DNA from: Micrasema longulum
Taxonomy: Eukaryota; Arthropoda; Insecta; Trichoptera; Brachycentridae
Assembly: GCA_022494885.1 (NCBI GenBank)
Contig: JAGVSM010003684.1
Location: 1 to 64,000, forward strand
Length of the DNA stretch: 64,000 bases
Direction of reading: 5' to 3'
In this document: one piece after another, positions 33,901-45,645 of the stretch
Numbering within the stretch: position 1 is the stretch's first letter
Layout: each line of letters begins with the position of its first letter
Position numbers and translations under genes: made by a program
The notes under the pieces: generated by a model
Database searches by the model: none
What the model was told of the DNA's origin: nothing
What the model saw: the letters and a program-made list of their open reading frames with translations, nothing else

Positions 33901-35035
33901 ATTTTTACTTTACCTGAAAGAAGTCATTGAGCCAAAATCACTCGTCCAGGATTCAGTCGCATAGGTTATTCAATAATGCATTCGTCAATTTACTAAATCG
34001 CATGCGATTTTAAAGACAAATGAGTTTAGCACTAGGCCCTAGAGCTCCTAACTCCTAACCTATTTTTACAGGGAAAATACTCATACAGCACGCGCAGCAA
34101 AGCACGCTAAAAGTTTATTGAAACTGAAATAATTAGTCTCATCCGTACTAGCTAACGTATAATTCGGTATACTTGGACTGCATCCAAGTTAACACACATT
34201 ACGTGTAGGTACGTAGATTATTATTAAAGTGATAAAATTATGACTTGTTTATTTGCTCGTTGAAAATTTGACATGAAAATATTATCGTTTTACTGTAAAA
34301 TAATTTGTTTTACAGATACAATTTCAACGTTTTGATAATTTCTTTAAAAATGTATCATCTTTGTTATTTTTTTTTTCTTGTTCCAGTTATTATTTTATTT
34401 CTTTGCTTATACGTACAAAGCTTTTTTACTTTTTTTTGTACTACAATTTGTTTCCACAGGTGCAGCGATACTTTTTTTAAAAATTCTTTCTCAAAATTCG
34501 GTCCTCAAAAGGTCCATATATCTTCCCACAGTGGCCTCTTTTTTTATTACTTTCTTTATAATGTAAAATATAACGCCGTTCTATCCGTATATTTGTTTGC
34601 AGTTTAACTTTATAACGTTCTGAGAGATTAGTCTACCGCAATATTAGGTACTAATATTTTTTAAATATTAACTTTATGGTCAAGCATTTTATTTAATGTC
34701 AGTTAATAATTGTACATAACTATTTACCGACATTTTTTTATGTTTTTTATTATTTATAAATCATAAAACACAAATTATTTTACAAAAATAATACGTTGAA
34801 TTACATTCCCGAGAATTTCAACAACTGAATTCATGACATAAATAATATTAACATTAAAAAAAATAACCCATATTGAGAACAACAGAGAAACAAAGCAAGT
34901 TTAGCACCTTTATAACTATAGATAGCACAACAATATAAACGTCAAAAACCTTTTCTTACACAAGCAGAATAAATATATAAAAAAAAACGCTTTTAAAAAT
35001 AAAATAAAAATAGTGAATCTTTTCTATGAGCTAGT
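33901..35035. other. No gene; AT-rich
   Basis: A 100-codon plus frame at 34305-34607 is mostly Phe/Leu/Tyr from T-rich DNA and matches no family I know. Nothing else is recognised. Confidence 0.35.
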
Positions 35036-35039
35036 TGGT

Positions 35040-35190
35040 TTTATATTTTTGAGCAATTACAAGGGTGAAGGTGTATAGTGGGATTTACATGTTAGTGTAA
35101 TTAGTGTCCAGACAAAAAGACGGGTTCGTCTCGAAACTATTAGACAAATGAAAGTCAGTAAATGGTTATACACAATTATTTATTCACTTT
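35040..35190 (-). repeat. GTTTCGAGACG(T/A)ACCCGTC repeat, near full copy
   Basis: The complement reads TGTATAACCATTTACTGAC, GTTTCGAGACGAACCCGTC, TTTTTGTCTGGACACTAATT, CCCACTATACACCTTCACCC. It matches 42618-42765 along about 140 bp. The ends are not sharply defined. Confidence 0.75.
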
Positions 35191-35538
35191 GAATCTTAGT
35201 TTGAATTCATCGAATCATATCAAAATATCTAATCTTTTTCTTTCTCCGTACACAAAAATCGATCAATCGATCGACAAGGCAAATTTTACAGCATTATTTA
35301 AATAGAGTTTAAATAAACTCACATAAATGAATGTCCTCAATTCTTATAGTTTCATAATATATTATGTCGATATTTTATACAGGTACCTACTGATATTGAT
35401 TAAATGAGCATATTTTTAAGAATATCTTATTTCCTATAATCAACGAAAGAAAAGAAGACAAATCATCAAATATATTTAACATTCAAAGCTATTTAAATCT
35501 TAATATTATTTTACTAATATATGCTACATGCATTAGTT

Positions 35539-35560
35539 ATAATTTGTACGTACAAATTAT
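35539..35560. other. Perfect 22-bp palindrome
   Basis: ATAATTTGTAC followed by its exact complement GTACAAATTAT. It has no spacer, so it can form a cruciform or a dyad protein-binding site. No neighbouring gene is visible. Confidence 0.9.
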
Positions 35561-35701
35561 GTTAATACATGTCACCTTATGCATACCTTGTAGGTTAAAA
35601 AGTTGTTGAGCGGAAAAATGTTCCGAGTAATACATTAATCACATGAAATATTTATGAATATTTCCATTCGAGAAACTCGCACATAGTGCTTAGTATAAGA
35701 G

Positions 35702-35897
35702 TTTTTTTTTCAAATAAAAAAATAAAAATTGGCGCTTTTATGATTTACCTAAATATTTCAATTTTGGGGGGCGTTTTCAACGAGTTATAAATAACTCACT
35801 TTTAGGAAATGTGAGTCAAGTTGACGTTAAGCCGGATTCGAACACCGGACCTTTGATCTGTGAGTCCGTGACACTAGCCACGGGACCACAACCCGGT
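35702..35897 (-). mobile_element. SINE-B copy, well preserved
   Basis: The minus strand from 35897 reads CCGGGTTGTGGTCCCGTGG, CTAGTGTCACGGACTCACAG, GGTCCGGTGTTCGAATCC (B box), the body, and a poly(A) at the left end (T-run on plus, 35702). Possible imperfect target-site duplication TATAAGAGTT / TTTATGAGTT flanks it. Confidence 0.8.
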
Positions 35898-35899
35898 TT

Positions 35900-36930
35900 A
35901 TGAGTTTGCGTTGAAATATTATTTATAATTGGAGGCCAAACGAGCGAGAGGAGCACTAATAACCCTTGTGTGGCAAAGAAGTTGCATAAGTCTCTAAGTT
36001 GCATAGAATTCCTTGGTGTTTCTTTAATTTTTTTTTAAATAATGAAGTCATATTTTACTTTAACAGGACCAAATTATATTTTCATTTTTTCAAATTATGG
36101 AAAATAGATCATCAAACAATATATGTATTTGTTAATTATTTGTTTTAAATACATATATTTCAAAATATCTCGTCTTTTCATGAATGTAACAAGATGTTAC
36201 AGTACTGATTCTAAAGAAGTATTTAAGCACAGTATATCAAGAGTTACGTTCACAACATGTTGTGGCTTTAATTTCTCGAAGGTATAAGAATTGTATAATT
36301 ATTAATTATATTTCAAAACACGGCCATTCGCAAAACAATATAACCGCCATTTTAACTTATGTTTGGTCCTGTCGAACTAAACAGTTAAAATTTATTGATG
36401 ATGTTAATTTATCATAGTAAAATTCTTGTAAAATTTATTTTTATTTAACAATTACTTTAATTTTAGAATTATTTTACGGGTTATTTAACCCATTACGTAA
36501 TATAAAATTATGAATCTCAATACGAATAAAAAGTCAATGAATAGAAAAAAGCCTATATGAACCGAAGCAAATGTCCGTTTTATGTGCTAAAGCCGTATTT
36601 AGCAATCGAATTGCTCTTTTCATGTGTGAATTCTGACTTGCATTCGTAAGGTATCTGAGTGCGTCTGGATGAGATCTTGCTCTGGTTATCGTAATTGGGA
36701 ACATACAAATTAATTACTTTTAGTGTATTTAAATTATATGTACCAACTTTCAGAAAACAACTTATAAACATGTTTCCCAAGAAAAATACGGCGACGAGAT
36801 TTAAGGGTGTTGTAATTCAGCATCCCTTCTAGACATAATTTTGGATAAAATAATGTATAGTAATTCATAAGGATATAATAATTATGGTTTTTAAATAAGC
36901 CGACAAATTTAATAAATACTTATATCACTC
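35900..36930. other. No gene recognised
   Basis: AT-rich. No family-like frame, SINE or clear inverted repeat. Confidence 0.35.
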
Positions 36931-36934
36931 ATTA

Positions 36935-37055
36935 ACATCTACCTGGTTTCGAGATGTACCCATCGTCAGAACACTAATTATACTAACATGCATATCCCAC
37001 TTTTTTTAAAGAGGGGGGTACATCTCGTAACCGCTAGACATAGAAAAATCTATGA
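36935..37055. repeat. GTTTCGAGATGTACCC repeat arranged as a foldback
   Basis: CTACCTGGTTTCGAGATGTA, CCCATCGTCAGAACACTAATT at the left is mirrored by GGGGTACATCTCGTAACCGC, TAGACATAG at the right. This copy of the family at 42618 thus carries its own inverted arm, indicating that the family can exist as a hairpin-forming element. Confidence 0.65.
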
Positions 37056-37059
37056 TTGA

Positions 37060-38939
37060 ATATATTCAATTATTTACTTACATTTACTAAAAAACTTCAT
37101 TGATTTTTTTAATAACACAGATTTTCATAAAATAATCACAATCCAGTATAAATACTGATCTCTTTTTACTCATTTTGCAAAATATTTTTTTTTTAAATGC
37201 ATTCCAGTTAAAATTGACTACTTTTGACATCTGATTTTGCTAAATGAATGCCGAATTGACGTTTAACCATAGTGAAAACATTGCGTTTTGTTCGGCTACA
37301 CGAAACTTAAACCCTATCAATGCGTGTTTAGTACACTAAAAAGAAAAATCACTTAAACTATCGAAAACTTTAACTTCTTTCTGTTGAATTGTTGCATTGG
37401 TGCGTAGTAATCCTTCGGAGTTTTAACAACCTGTTTATATTAGCGAATTGTCTCACACTAGACGATATGCAACATATAAATTCGTCAAGCTACCCATAAA
37501 TCGGAATTAGCCATAAATTAATACTAATAACAGTTTGCAAATTTTGTTTAGTGCCTGTCAACAATAATATAACGCGATAGCTCGTAAACCTACATAAATT
37601 AACAGTCAGTTATAATAATTAAATTTGTATTATTTACTCTTTCATAACAATTAATTTTAATAAAACAGGTTTTATTAGCAAGATTTTACGTATGTCTAAA
37701 TATTTGTAGACAATTAAGTACTTATGAAAGTCCGAGCATTTATAAGGTAGACTACCTATATGTATTTCTTCAAATTGTAAATGTTTATCTGTTTTTTTTT
37801 ACGATATCTTATACAGCGTTAATTTTCTTTCTTATATAGCACACTCATGTTGTTTATGAACTTACATTCTATATAATCTATAAGTCTTATGATAATTCAG
37901 TGTATGTCCCTCTCCAAGTACAAGAGCTGGTGGAAAATGTATTAAAACAGAACCTGTATCAAATGTACCTGAATTTGATTATATTAAATTAAATTTATAA
38001 ATAAATATGTAAAAACCGTATAAGCGTAAATAATAAAAAAAATCAAAAAACGTTTTGCACCTGTATTAATTTTGGTGATGTAAAATAATCAAAACCTTTA
38101 TTCGTATAGGTACTTAGTTAAAAAAATATATTGATAAATGTATATACTTCCATATTCTAGTTTTTTATCTATGTTGAGATATATATTAATAAAACAAGTT
38201 TGCTTTTCACATATTATTTAGCTTTTTTCTGCAAATGTATTTCTACGGAAATATTCATGAGATTTTTTAGCGACTCACGTTTGTCGTTTTTTATATGAAG
38301 TCGAACTAGCAACTGCTAATCTAACTAGATTTTTGCCAAATTAATAAGAACAAGATGGTAAAATGATTATTTCGATAATAAAAACAGAATTCCGCCATTC
38401 TAAGAACGAATTCTTCGGCTACTGGTATCGCGATATTACCTGGGAGGTTTTGTATCAAAATGCATTATCCGTCGAAATCACGAATATCCCATTCGTTACC
38501 ACACCTGATCTGCCTAATTTATTGACGCCGAATATTTAAACATATAATATGTATTATGATTCTTATGTTGCCCTGCAGAGACGGCATTTATTTGATTCTA
38601 TAAATAATTTTCCTATAAATGTAGTTACATATACAGGGTTCGAAGAATACATATATATATTTATAATTTAGTAAGTGACTTTGTTTTAAGAAGATATTAC
38701 CGCGTTTCTACGTGTTTAACCTGCTTGAGTTTCCCCGGGCATCATAAAGTCGCGATTGTTGCTTGTTGTGGACCGGAATGGGGATTCACTCGAAGCAGCA
38801 CAAAAATATACAGCAAAAGATACTAGAGAGGTACTTTACATTATTTGATATAGTTTAGTCTAAACTTAAAAATAAACTACATATTGAAAAGACCGCAAAT
38901 CTGATATTTTTTCTCTTTAAATAGTTCAACCAACACCCT
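37060..38939. other. No gene; AT-rich
   Basis: Nothing coding recognised. Slightly GC-richer unassigned segments lie at 38390-38530 and 38700-38815 (TTTCCCCGGGCATC; TGTGGACCGGAATGGGG). Confidence 0.35.
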
Positions 38940-39045
38940 GCAGTGCTATTCTGAGCCGCTCTCGCGGCCGTAGAAAACACTTCTATCTCGCGTATTTAAA
39001 CTTGTTTCGGCAACACATTCCCATATTCAGGGTTAGTTACAAACT
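38940..39045. mobile_element. Degenerate GGTATTCTGAAC-type MITE
   Basis: GTGCTATTCTGAGCCGCTC and CCGTAGAAAACACTTCTATC, TCGCGTATTTAAA resemble the interior of the MITEs at 41423-41547 and 45343-45466 (GCGTAGAAAACGCATTTCTT, CGCGTATTTACG). The right terminal repeat is decayed. Confidence 0.5.
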
Positions 39046-39583
39046 AACATAATATTGTATTATTTATATATGTTGTATAATAAATGTGCACAGTGAGGGG
39101 TAAGTGGGTGTGGTTAAGAATGTTAGAGGAGAGATCTATTGGATGACTCTTGTGTGGCTGTGATGTCACACTAGTCTACATAGATTTGATAAATCTCGTC
39201 GTTTTATTTTTTATAATCATCAAGTTGCCATTTTCACACCGGTTTTGGAATACTAAATTTGTATAAATATTTAGAATTTTCATACAATTTTTATCCTGGC
39301 CATGCGAAGAGTGAATGTGACCCCAATACAGCAATAAATCTGTATGAGAGAGCACGATGATAGAAGTCAAAACAAAGAAGACAGAGACGCTGTTCTGTTT
39401 GCGGTGTTTGTTTGATATAAATTTAGTCGGTTATTGGCAGTGAGCGGGATTGCACGCAAGTAAGATGACCGGCGTATTTATGATTTTTAATTTATTTTGC
39501 TAGAACAGGGGTCAATTATAATGCGATGTTACCTCAAGTTAAGGGCGGAACAGCCTTTTAAGAGTAAATAATGTACTGCAAAG

Positions 39584-39901
39584 TTAGTTCTTCAACATTA
39601 AAAAAAAAATAAAAAATCTTACCAGCCGCCACTGACGACCAGCTTTTGTGATATTTATGTTTGCGGAACTCCTTTCATCAGTTCGTAATACACCTGATAC
39701 ATCCAACCTGTGATCTTCGCCGCCGTGGGAACATCGCAACAGACAAGTGGCCACTAAGCGTACAATGATGCTGAGAGAAAAGTATTTTGGTGCAAACTGC
39801 GTTGCGAATATGTAATGAAGCATTTTGCTTTCGCGTACGTGCGCTCTGCATTCAGAGTAATATAAATATATTTTTCTCAAAGAGACTCTTGTCTTACTCA
39901 T
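39584..39901 (-). other. Unassigned 105-codon open frame
   Basis: The longest minus frame here without a LINE look. It starts MSKTRVSLRKIYLYYSE and contains SECRAHVRESKMLHYIF and CLLRCSHGGEDHRLDVSG before a Phe/Leu-rich end. Base composition in the middle is less AT-rich than the surroundings. I recognise no domain. It may be a transposase scrap, an exon or chance. Confidence 0.15.
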
Positions 39902-39944
39902 CTCAAGACAATTAGTTTATTTTTAAATTTATTACATGTCGACG

Positions 39945-40290
39945 GTTATAGTACAATACTTTTTGTACATAATGTAAATTGTGCAGGGCTTATTGCCAAA
40001 TAGTAATTTCTTCCAACTAACCAAAAAAATATCGATTTATTTATATAATTTTAAGTTATGAAACGTATTCAATATGAAATTAAATAAAAAGCTAAAAATA
40101 TACAAATATATAAAAACCGTATTTGAATAAAGAGGAAAGAGGAAAGAGGAAAGAAGAGGAAGGAGATTTTCCTTCAGACGTGATTTAAACAGAGATACTG
40201 TCGAAACATCTTTGATAGTGGATGGTAGAAAATTCCACAGTCGAGCCGCAAGAACACATTATGATTTAGAAAAGAAATAGGAATATATCT
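39945..40290 (-). pseudogene. Jockey-like LINE tail, sibling of 29968-30620
   Basis: Shares AGGGCTTATTGCCAAATAGT, AATTTCTTCCAACTAACC, a purine-rich GGAAAGAGGAAAGAGG tract, CAGACGTGATTTAAACAGAG and AATTCCACAGTCGAGCCGC with the copy at 29968-30620. The minus-strand protein sense (AARLWN-LP, LF----) is broken by indels. The terminal hairpin has decayed on one side. Confidence 0.7.
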
Positions 40291-40299
40291 GTCGTCGCA

Positions 40300-41268
40300 A
40301 CCGACAAAAAATACAAAAATAATTTAGGATAAGAGGCCTAACTTTTCTTCACACAAACATATTTCCGTATTTTTGCCCCTAGACGCGATGATTTTTTTAT
40401 ACTCTACAGATGTTTACTATTGGCGTGTCTGTCTATTTTTTTTTTTTTTTGAGAAATTGTTTCTTATAGGAGCTGAGACCATCTAAAAACGCTCAAAAGT
40501 GCTAAGTTTTATCCTCCGTCTTCGGGCGTATGGAAATAAGGTAAATATTTATGAAAAAATCAAAACAAGTTTTATTTATTTATTCTTTTTTTCCACATAA
40601 TTAACAATGATTATTAATAAAAAATAGTTGAAAACCTCACTGGAGTTCCCGTACCGAGGACATTTAACGTTTTTTTTTTTAATATTTTTATATATGAGAA
40701 TATACAGAGATAATTAAGAAAATGTTTAGACAGTTTGATACACTACGTTTTTATGTTTATATATTTATTTATGTATGCCTATATTATTTATATTTAAAAA
40801 CGTACAATAAAATAACAAAAATATAACATAAAATATATATCTGTGAAACAATTTAGTTTTGACGTGCGGAAAATAGACTACGAAACCTTTATTTTGACTA
40901 TTTTAGCTAGGCATAATCAGTCCGATGTGCAAAAGTGATTAAAAATAAATTCTTCATGTACTGGCAAAATTTCGTAGCCAACCGTTCTAGTAAATAGTAG
41001 TAAATCTTTGACCGAAAAGCAATTTGTCATAACATCATCAGTTCTCCAAAAGCTAAGACACAATATTTCTAATTCCACATAACAATATGTCTCAACATCG
41101 GTAATAATAAATACTGAAGATAAGAAAGAAAACGTTTTTACCCTCTCCTGTAAAATTAGGTGAATGCGGGTTATGACATATTGCAGTATAAACGTCAATA
41201 AACACACACATATCACTAGGGAATGTATACAACACCAGAGTATTTGAACATGAATATGAAGTTAGTGT
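40300..41268. other. No gene recognised
   Basis: AT-rich. A 99-codon minus frame (40917-41216) has no recognisable family; I do not call it. Confidence 0.3.
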
Positions 41269-41271
41269 CCT

Positions 41272-41426
41272 CTGGACTTGTATTCCACACGCAAGTACGA
41301 TATATCATATATCGTATATCGCGCGATAGCGCGTTTTAACCTACTTAATACGCGTTATAACCCGCTGTAAATGCATTTACAACGCGTTATAACGCGCTAT
41401 AATAGTGTTCGGAATACTAGCTCTGG
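41272..41426. mobile_element. MITE of the GGTATTCTGAAC family (left of a pair)
   Basis: Left end CTGGACTTGTATTCCACACG mirrors right end GTGTTCGGAATACTAGCTC. The interior is rich in GCGCGATAGCGCG, AACGCGTTATAACGCG-type palindromes. The last four bases CTGG are shared with the next element. Confidence 0.7.
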
Positions 41427-41547
41427 GGTGGTATTCTAAGCGCAAAAGCGCGCGTAGAAAACGCATTTCTTCGCGTATTTACGTACTAAATACACGCTAC
41501 CAGAGCGATCTCTTCGTGCCCAATTCCGTTCAAAATACCAGCCCTGG
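41423..41547. mobile_element. MITE of the GGTATTCTGAAC family (right of a pair)
   Basis: Left end CTGGGGTGGTATTCTAAGCG and right end CCGTTCAAAATACCAGCCCTGG (its inverse). Interior GCGTAGAAAACGCATTTCTT. Same family as 45343-45466 and 59690-59819. It has no coding capacity. Confidence 0.8.
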
Positions 41548-41680
41548 TTAGGTTAATCTTCATCTGACGTGGCTCAGCCTGTTCTAAGATAGAGATTTTT
41601 TATGTTTGAAATTTCAAGTCGTTCTATTCCAATATTGAAAGACCTTTATTAAAAAACTTAAACAACTTACTTCATTTGAA

Positions 41681-41869
41681 CCGGGTCGTGGTCCCGTGGT
41701 AGTGTTGTGGACACACGGGCCAAAGGTCCGATGTTTAAATCCCACTCTACCACAACTCGATTTCCATTTTTTAGTACAAGTTATTTACGACTTTTATGAA
41801 ATAGTCGGAAAAAAATTTAATATTTGAGTAAATAATAAAAACTCAAGTATTTCTCTTTTTACAAAAAAA
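41681..41869 (+). mobile_element. SINE-B copy
   Basis: Head CCGGGTCGTGGTCCCGTGGT, GGTCCGATGTTTAAATCCC (B box weakened by TTTAA in place of TTCGA), body CACTCTACCACAACTCGATT and AATATTTGAGTAAATAATA. Confidence 0.8.
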
Positions 41870-42610
41870 CAATCATCATTATTGCGAATAACTTATACAT
41901 ACCTTTTTTCCTAATAAATTATCACAGGCTCGCTTTTAACATTAATATGCATCATTTAATTTCATTTTAAACTATTTATCTCTTCATTATATGCTGGGGA
42001 TTAAGTCAAATGATTTAGAGAATAGGTTAGGCAGTTTCGCATTTTCGTTCTTTTGCCGGGAGAGCATTGCATGCCCCACATGTCATAGGGCTTGCGACCG
42101 CAACCGAGCGCGTCCACCGAGTTTGATGCACTGGTTGTGGACAGGCACAGCGAGGTAGATGAAATGAGCACGAGTTTTAATAGCTTTGAGTATACAATTA
42201 AGTTTTCAAACAAACTCAAATAGCTGGTCAAAATATTATTGTCACAAGAGTAAATTAGCTGTTCAGGGCACTGTTTTCGTTGTTTTTAGATTTGACATCT
42301 CACTCTTATTGGTTAATATTTAAACATAGACTAAAAAATCCATAAACAGGCAATACTTACTCGCAAACTAGTGGAGGCTTATAAAAAAATAATTAAAAAA
42401 CATAAACACACAGTATTTTTAATTTAATAACGAACTACAATAATATTATGATTTTATTTTTATCTGTGAAATATAATGGATTGCGCTTAATACAGTAACT
42501 GTATTCACCAAGATGATGGAATCCAATATTGTGTATGTCAAAAGGAATTTTACTTCTACTGTGGCAATATGAAAGAAGTTAATTTTCGTAAAAATTTTAA
42601 TAAATGTTAT
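41870..42610. other. No gene recognised
   Basis: A 76-codon minus frame at 42001-42231 overlaps a GC-richer patch (ATAGGGCTTGCGACCGCAAC, CGAGCGCGTCCACCGAG) with no domain that I know. The rest is AT-rich. Confidence 0.3.
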
Positions 42611-42617
42611 TAAATAT

Positions 42618-42765
42618 TTGTATATAACCACTTACCGACTTTTCTATGTCTACCGGTTTCGAGACGTACCCGTCTTTTCGTCAGGACACCAATTAAACCA
42701 AAATGCAAACCAACATGCAAAACCCACTATACACCTTCACTATAATTGTTGCACAAAATATAAAA
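42618..42765 (+). repeat. GTTTCGAGACGTACCCGTC repeat, reference copy
   Basis: TATAACCACTTACCGACTTT, TCTATGTCTACCGGTTTCG, AGACGTACCCGTCTTTTCG, TCAGGACACCAATTAAACC and CCCACTATACACCTTCAC define the family. Other copies are at 3190, 35040 and 36935, with a short core at 62598-62650. Confidence 0.75.
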
Positions 42766-43243
42766 CCAACACGACGTGCATTTTAATAAGCACATGCACT
42801 GATTAGAACAAACATTCACTGATTAAATTATGAAAATATTCTGTTGTTTGACAATTAATGAAAAAAGTCAAGTAAAGTTTTAGTTTAAATCGTGACTAAT
42901 GGAAGTGCGCTCTATGTAAAGCTGTTGAACCACTAAATAAATCACCCGTGACTTCAGCAAATTGTGCGACACCTGACTTTCCAAAAGAATCACTGAACGA
43001 GTCTCTAATAATAAATATGCAATACAAAATGGGATGGTTGCAAAAAAATGTGATTTTATAAAAAGAATTGAAAAGAATAACTAAGATTTACTTGGAAAAA
43101 TTTTGGTCTTTAAAAAATTATGTTTTAATAACAATATTACAATATTTACAAAAAATTTAATATCGATACTGATATTTTACTCCAAACGGAAAAATTGTAG
43201 TATGCTGCAATAGTTAGGTTTTACTTATACTATTTTATAAATC

Positions 43244-43882
43244 TGACAGATACTTAACGATAGAAGAAAAATTATAAACCTTTTAAATTTATTCAAAATT
43301 GTAAATTCAATATGGGATTGCCCTGAACTATTATCTCTCATCAACTTCGGGGTGCCTGGAAAAATGACTAGGCAGGTCCCACCGTTTTGTAGCAACAATT
43401 TACGGACAGTGTATACTTGTAATGCCGTATTAAATAGACTTCGTGAACTCGGCAACAGTTATTCCCACGTATCTGATATATTTAGTGTAGGGTATTGTTC
43501 CTATAAACAAACCTTTTGAACTTTTTCAAAGATGGTGAATGGTAATTATATTTATTTATTCATGCATTTCATAATATATATATGTATATAAAGTTTTTTG
43601 TTCACTTCGCCTCGCTGTGTGAAACAGTACTTATGATTTTCTTGTTGTCTTACTGTAGAATGTTTTATTGTTTAAACATTCTACTGAATATGTTGTATAA
43701 TTTTTAGGTTATTTTTTTTAATATAAATCTTGTATAATTTTTGGTTTATTTTTTTTTTATAAATCTTGAGTATAAGGAAATTTATGTTTTTAAAAAAAAA
43801 AAAAAATTAAGCCAAATATGTTAATATTATAAATGTTTGTAAAAGGCAGTTGCCGTTTATGTTAATAAAATAAATAAAATAC
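43244..43882 (+). pseudogene. LINE C-terminus, 3' UTR and two hairpins
   Basis: A plus frame from 43247 reads LNDRRKIINLLNLFKIVNSI, WDCPELLSLINFGVPGKMTR, QVPPFCSNNLRTVYTCNAVL, NRLRELGNSYSHVSDIFSV then GYCSYKQTF-stop. L--RR---DL---K-VN--IDCPELLS---F-VP--TR is the usual near-C-terminal block of a widespread insect LINE lineage. The 3' UTR has hairpins TTCAC/GTGAA (43607-43624) and GGCAGTTGCC (about 43848), then AATAAAATAAATAAAAT. A frame break lies just before 43247. Confidence 0.75.
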
Positions 43883-44114
43883 CTAAATACCAGTACAAAA
43901 TCAAGATGACTTGAGTTGTAATTCAGATATATATCTAATCGTATGCAAACGCTTGAATATGACTGTGTAGTATTTATTTATTTACATACATAAGTTCACT
44001 GTACATTATTTGAGATATAAGTCCCAACTCCATGGGACTAAAAGTATTGGTATTAACATGCTAAAACAATTTAATCTCAGGAAAAACTATAATTAGGTAA
44101 CTTTTGAACTTGAT

Positions 44115-45134
44115 CATGGATTTATTTTTATTTATTTATTACATTTTATTTGGAAAATCGACAGTTCTACATACATATTTATAGTAAACAAACAAATATA
44201 GTGTATAAATTAGAACTAATAACAGATTTCCACAAAGTATACAAAGTTAGTAAAGAAAATATATTACTTATCAAATAAATACATTTAAGTTATAAGATAA
44301 ATATTTGCAAGTAATTGAATAAAAAGATAGTCATTGGACTGTCGATCGAACATTTTTGTTATTATTATTATTTATTCACAATATATTCATTTAAAAAATT
44401 ATTGAGACACTCTATGGAACCAAAGTCCCGTGTTGAGTTGGGACGAATATATGTATGTTTTTTACAGTCAATATCACCATATTTACTACATATAACAAAA
44501 AAATCATAAAAAATTACATGCCAAATCAAATATAAAAAGGAACATGCAATAAAAAAACATTAAGAATATAATCGAGTTTCTTACTCAAATCCCTCCCCCT
44601 AAGGAAGATCCAGTCCCGAAACTCTTTTTTAAAAATAGATTTTGTCCTTGAGAGCTTAACACGCTCTTACAAAATATTTAACACTCTCGGTGCGATAAAG
44701 AAGAGGTGTCTCTGAGAAAAAATAGTCTGGATTTTGGGTTTAACATAATTCATTCCATGGGAAAACCTCGTACAAACGATTTGCTAAAACCTCTCCTTAT
44801 TGCTCGACCAGAAGTGTGTCAATGCCTCTTTTAGGTACAGTTGCCTCACACCCAGTACCCTCATGCACTGGAACAACTGCTCTGATGGATATGTTGGAGG
44901 ACGCCGGAATATAATTCTAAGCAATAATTTCTGCGAAATTATTAGAGCCTTTAAAATGGATGGCGCACAACCTCCCCAGCCAGCTATTTCATAAGCCACA
45001 GTGGATTGAAGCGGATCAAAGTACACACTTTTAAGAGTGCCAATATTCAGAATGTCTCTAAGAGAGCAGAAAATATGACACAGCTGTCTTAACCAAGTAC
45101 TCAGTGACTGGATTATACCGTTATTGTACCCCAT
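44115..45134 (-). pseudogene. Jockey/CR1-like LINE, C-terminal 116 codons + 3' UTR
   Basis: The minus frame from 45134 reads LRQLCHIFCSLRDILNIGTL, KSVYFDPLQSTVAYEIAGWG, GCAPSILKALIISQKLLLRI, IFRRPPTYPSEQLFQCMRVL, GVRQLYLKEALTHFW. LR-IL----LK-VY-AL-QS---YGI-GWGG and PSE-LF--M-VL-VRQL are classic for the region after the palm domain. The frame breaks near 44784; later fragments to about 44600 continue the usual C-terminus. The 3' UTR matches 18640-18985 and contains a GTCCC/GGGAC hairpin (about 44428-44447). It ends with AATAAA and T-rich plus-strand sequence near 44120. Confidence 0.8.
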
Positions 45135-45136
45135 TA

Positions 45137-45292
45137 GATTATATTTCGAAGAGAGTTATGATTCTACTACTGAATTTCGTAATTTAAAGAAACCATATTT
45201 TATATTAATGTTTGTAGGTTTATATAATTGTGTTAATTCTTGTATTCTATAAAAGGCGGTAAGCCGTGTATAATTAAAAAAGAAGAAAAAAC
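45137..45292 (+). pseudogene. LINE 3' tail on the opposite strand
   Basis: It abuts the previous element head-to-head. It ends with a GGCGGTAAGCC hairpin-like motif and an A-rich tail (AAAAAAGAAGAAAAAA), parallel to the AAAGGCAGTTGCCGTTT motif of the tail at 43244-43882. The short coding remnant is not confidently readable. Confidence 0.5.
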
Positions 45293-45342
45293 ATTATAAA
45301 GCGCGGCAATACAGTTGACTGTGCCGCTTACTGCGAATACTT

Positions 45343-45466
45343 CCTGGGCTGGTATTCTGAACGGTAAAGCATGCGTAGAGAACGCTTTGTTATCGCGTAT
45401 TTAGTGCGTAAAACCCACAAAAAAGCGTTTTTTACGTTCATTTTACTGTTCAGAATACCACCCCGG
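45343..45466. mobile_element. MITE of the GGTATTCTGAAC family
   Basis: Left end CCTGGGCTGGTATTCTGAAC and right end GTTCAGAATACCACCCCGG are inverse copies. Interior GCGTAGAGAACGCTTTG and CGCGTATTTAG match the siblings at 41423 and 38940. It sits immediately before a LINE fragment. Confidence 0.85.
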
Positions 45467-45645
45467 AAAGCCTTAACCATGATCGTCTACCTGGCAAGGC
45501 ATCAGGATCTCGACGCCCTGGACGTCCCCCGCTGACTGTTCTCAGGAGATTATGTCAGAACTACGGGACGCAAACCTGACTCGAGAGAATACAAATGATC
45601 TGGCAGCTGATAGCAGATAGAAAAGTTTGGAGGCCCTTCGAGAGC
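45466..45645 (+). pseudogene. LINE extreme C-terminus, related to 2105-2440
   Basis: Plus frames give SLNHDRLPGKASGSRRPGRP, PLTVLRRLCQNYGTQ and, after a stop, WQLIADRKVWRPF. GRPPLTVLRR and W---A-DR--WR are typical of the end of LINE ORF2. The same words (CCCTGGACGTCC, GTCAGAACTACGGGA) occur at 2320-2375, so both are from one family. Confidence 0.6.

Noticed and set aside
34305..34607. 100-codon plus-strand open frame
   Set aside because: Composition is dominated by Phe/Leu/Tyr from T-rich DNA, it has no start context or family resemblance, and a second frame overlaps it openly as well. Chance is the simpler explanation.
43225..43455. 76-codon minus-strand open frame
   Set aside because: Antisense of the LINE fragment that reads clearly on the plus strand (CPELLS, VLNRLRELG).
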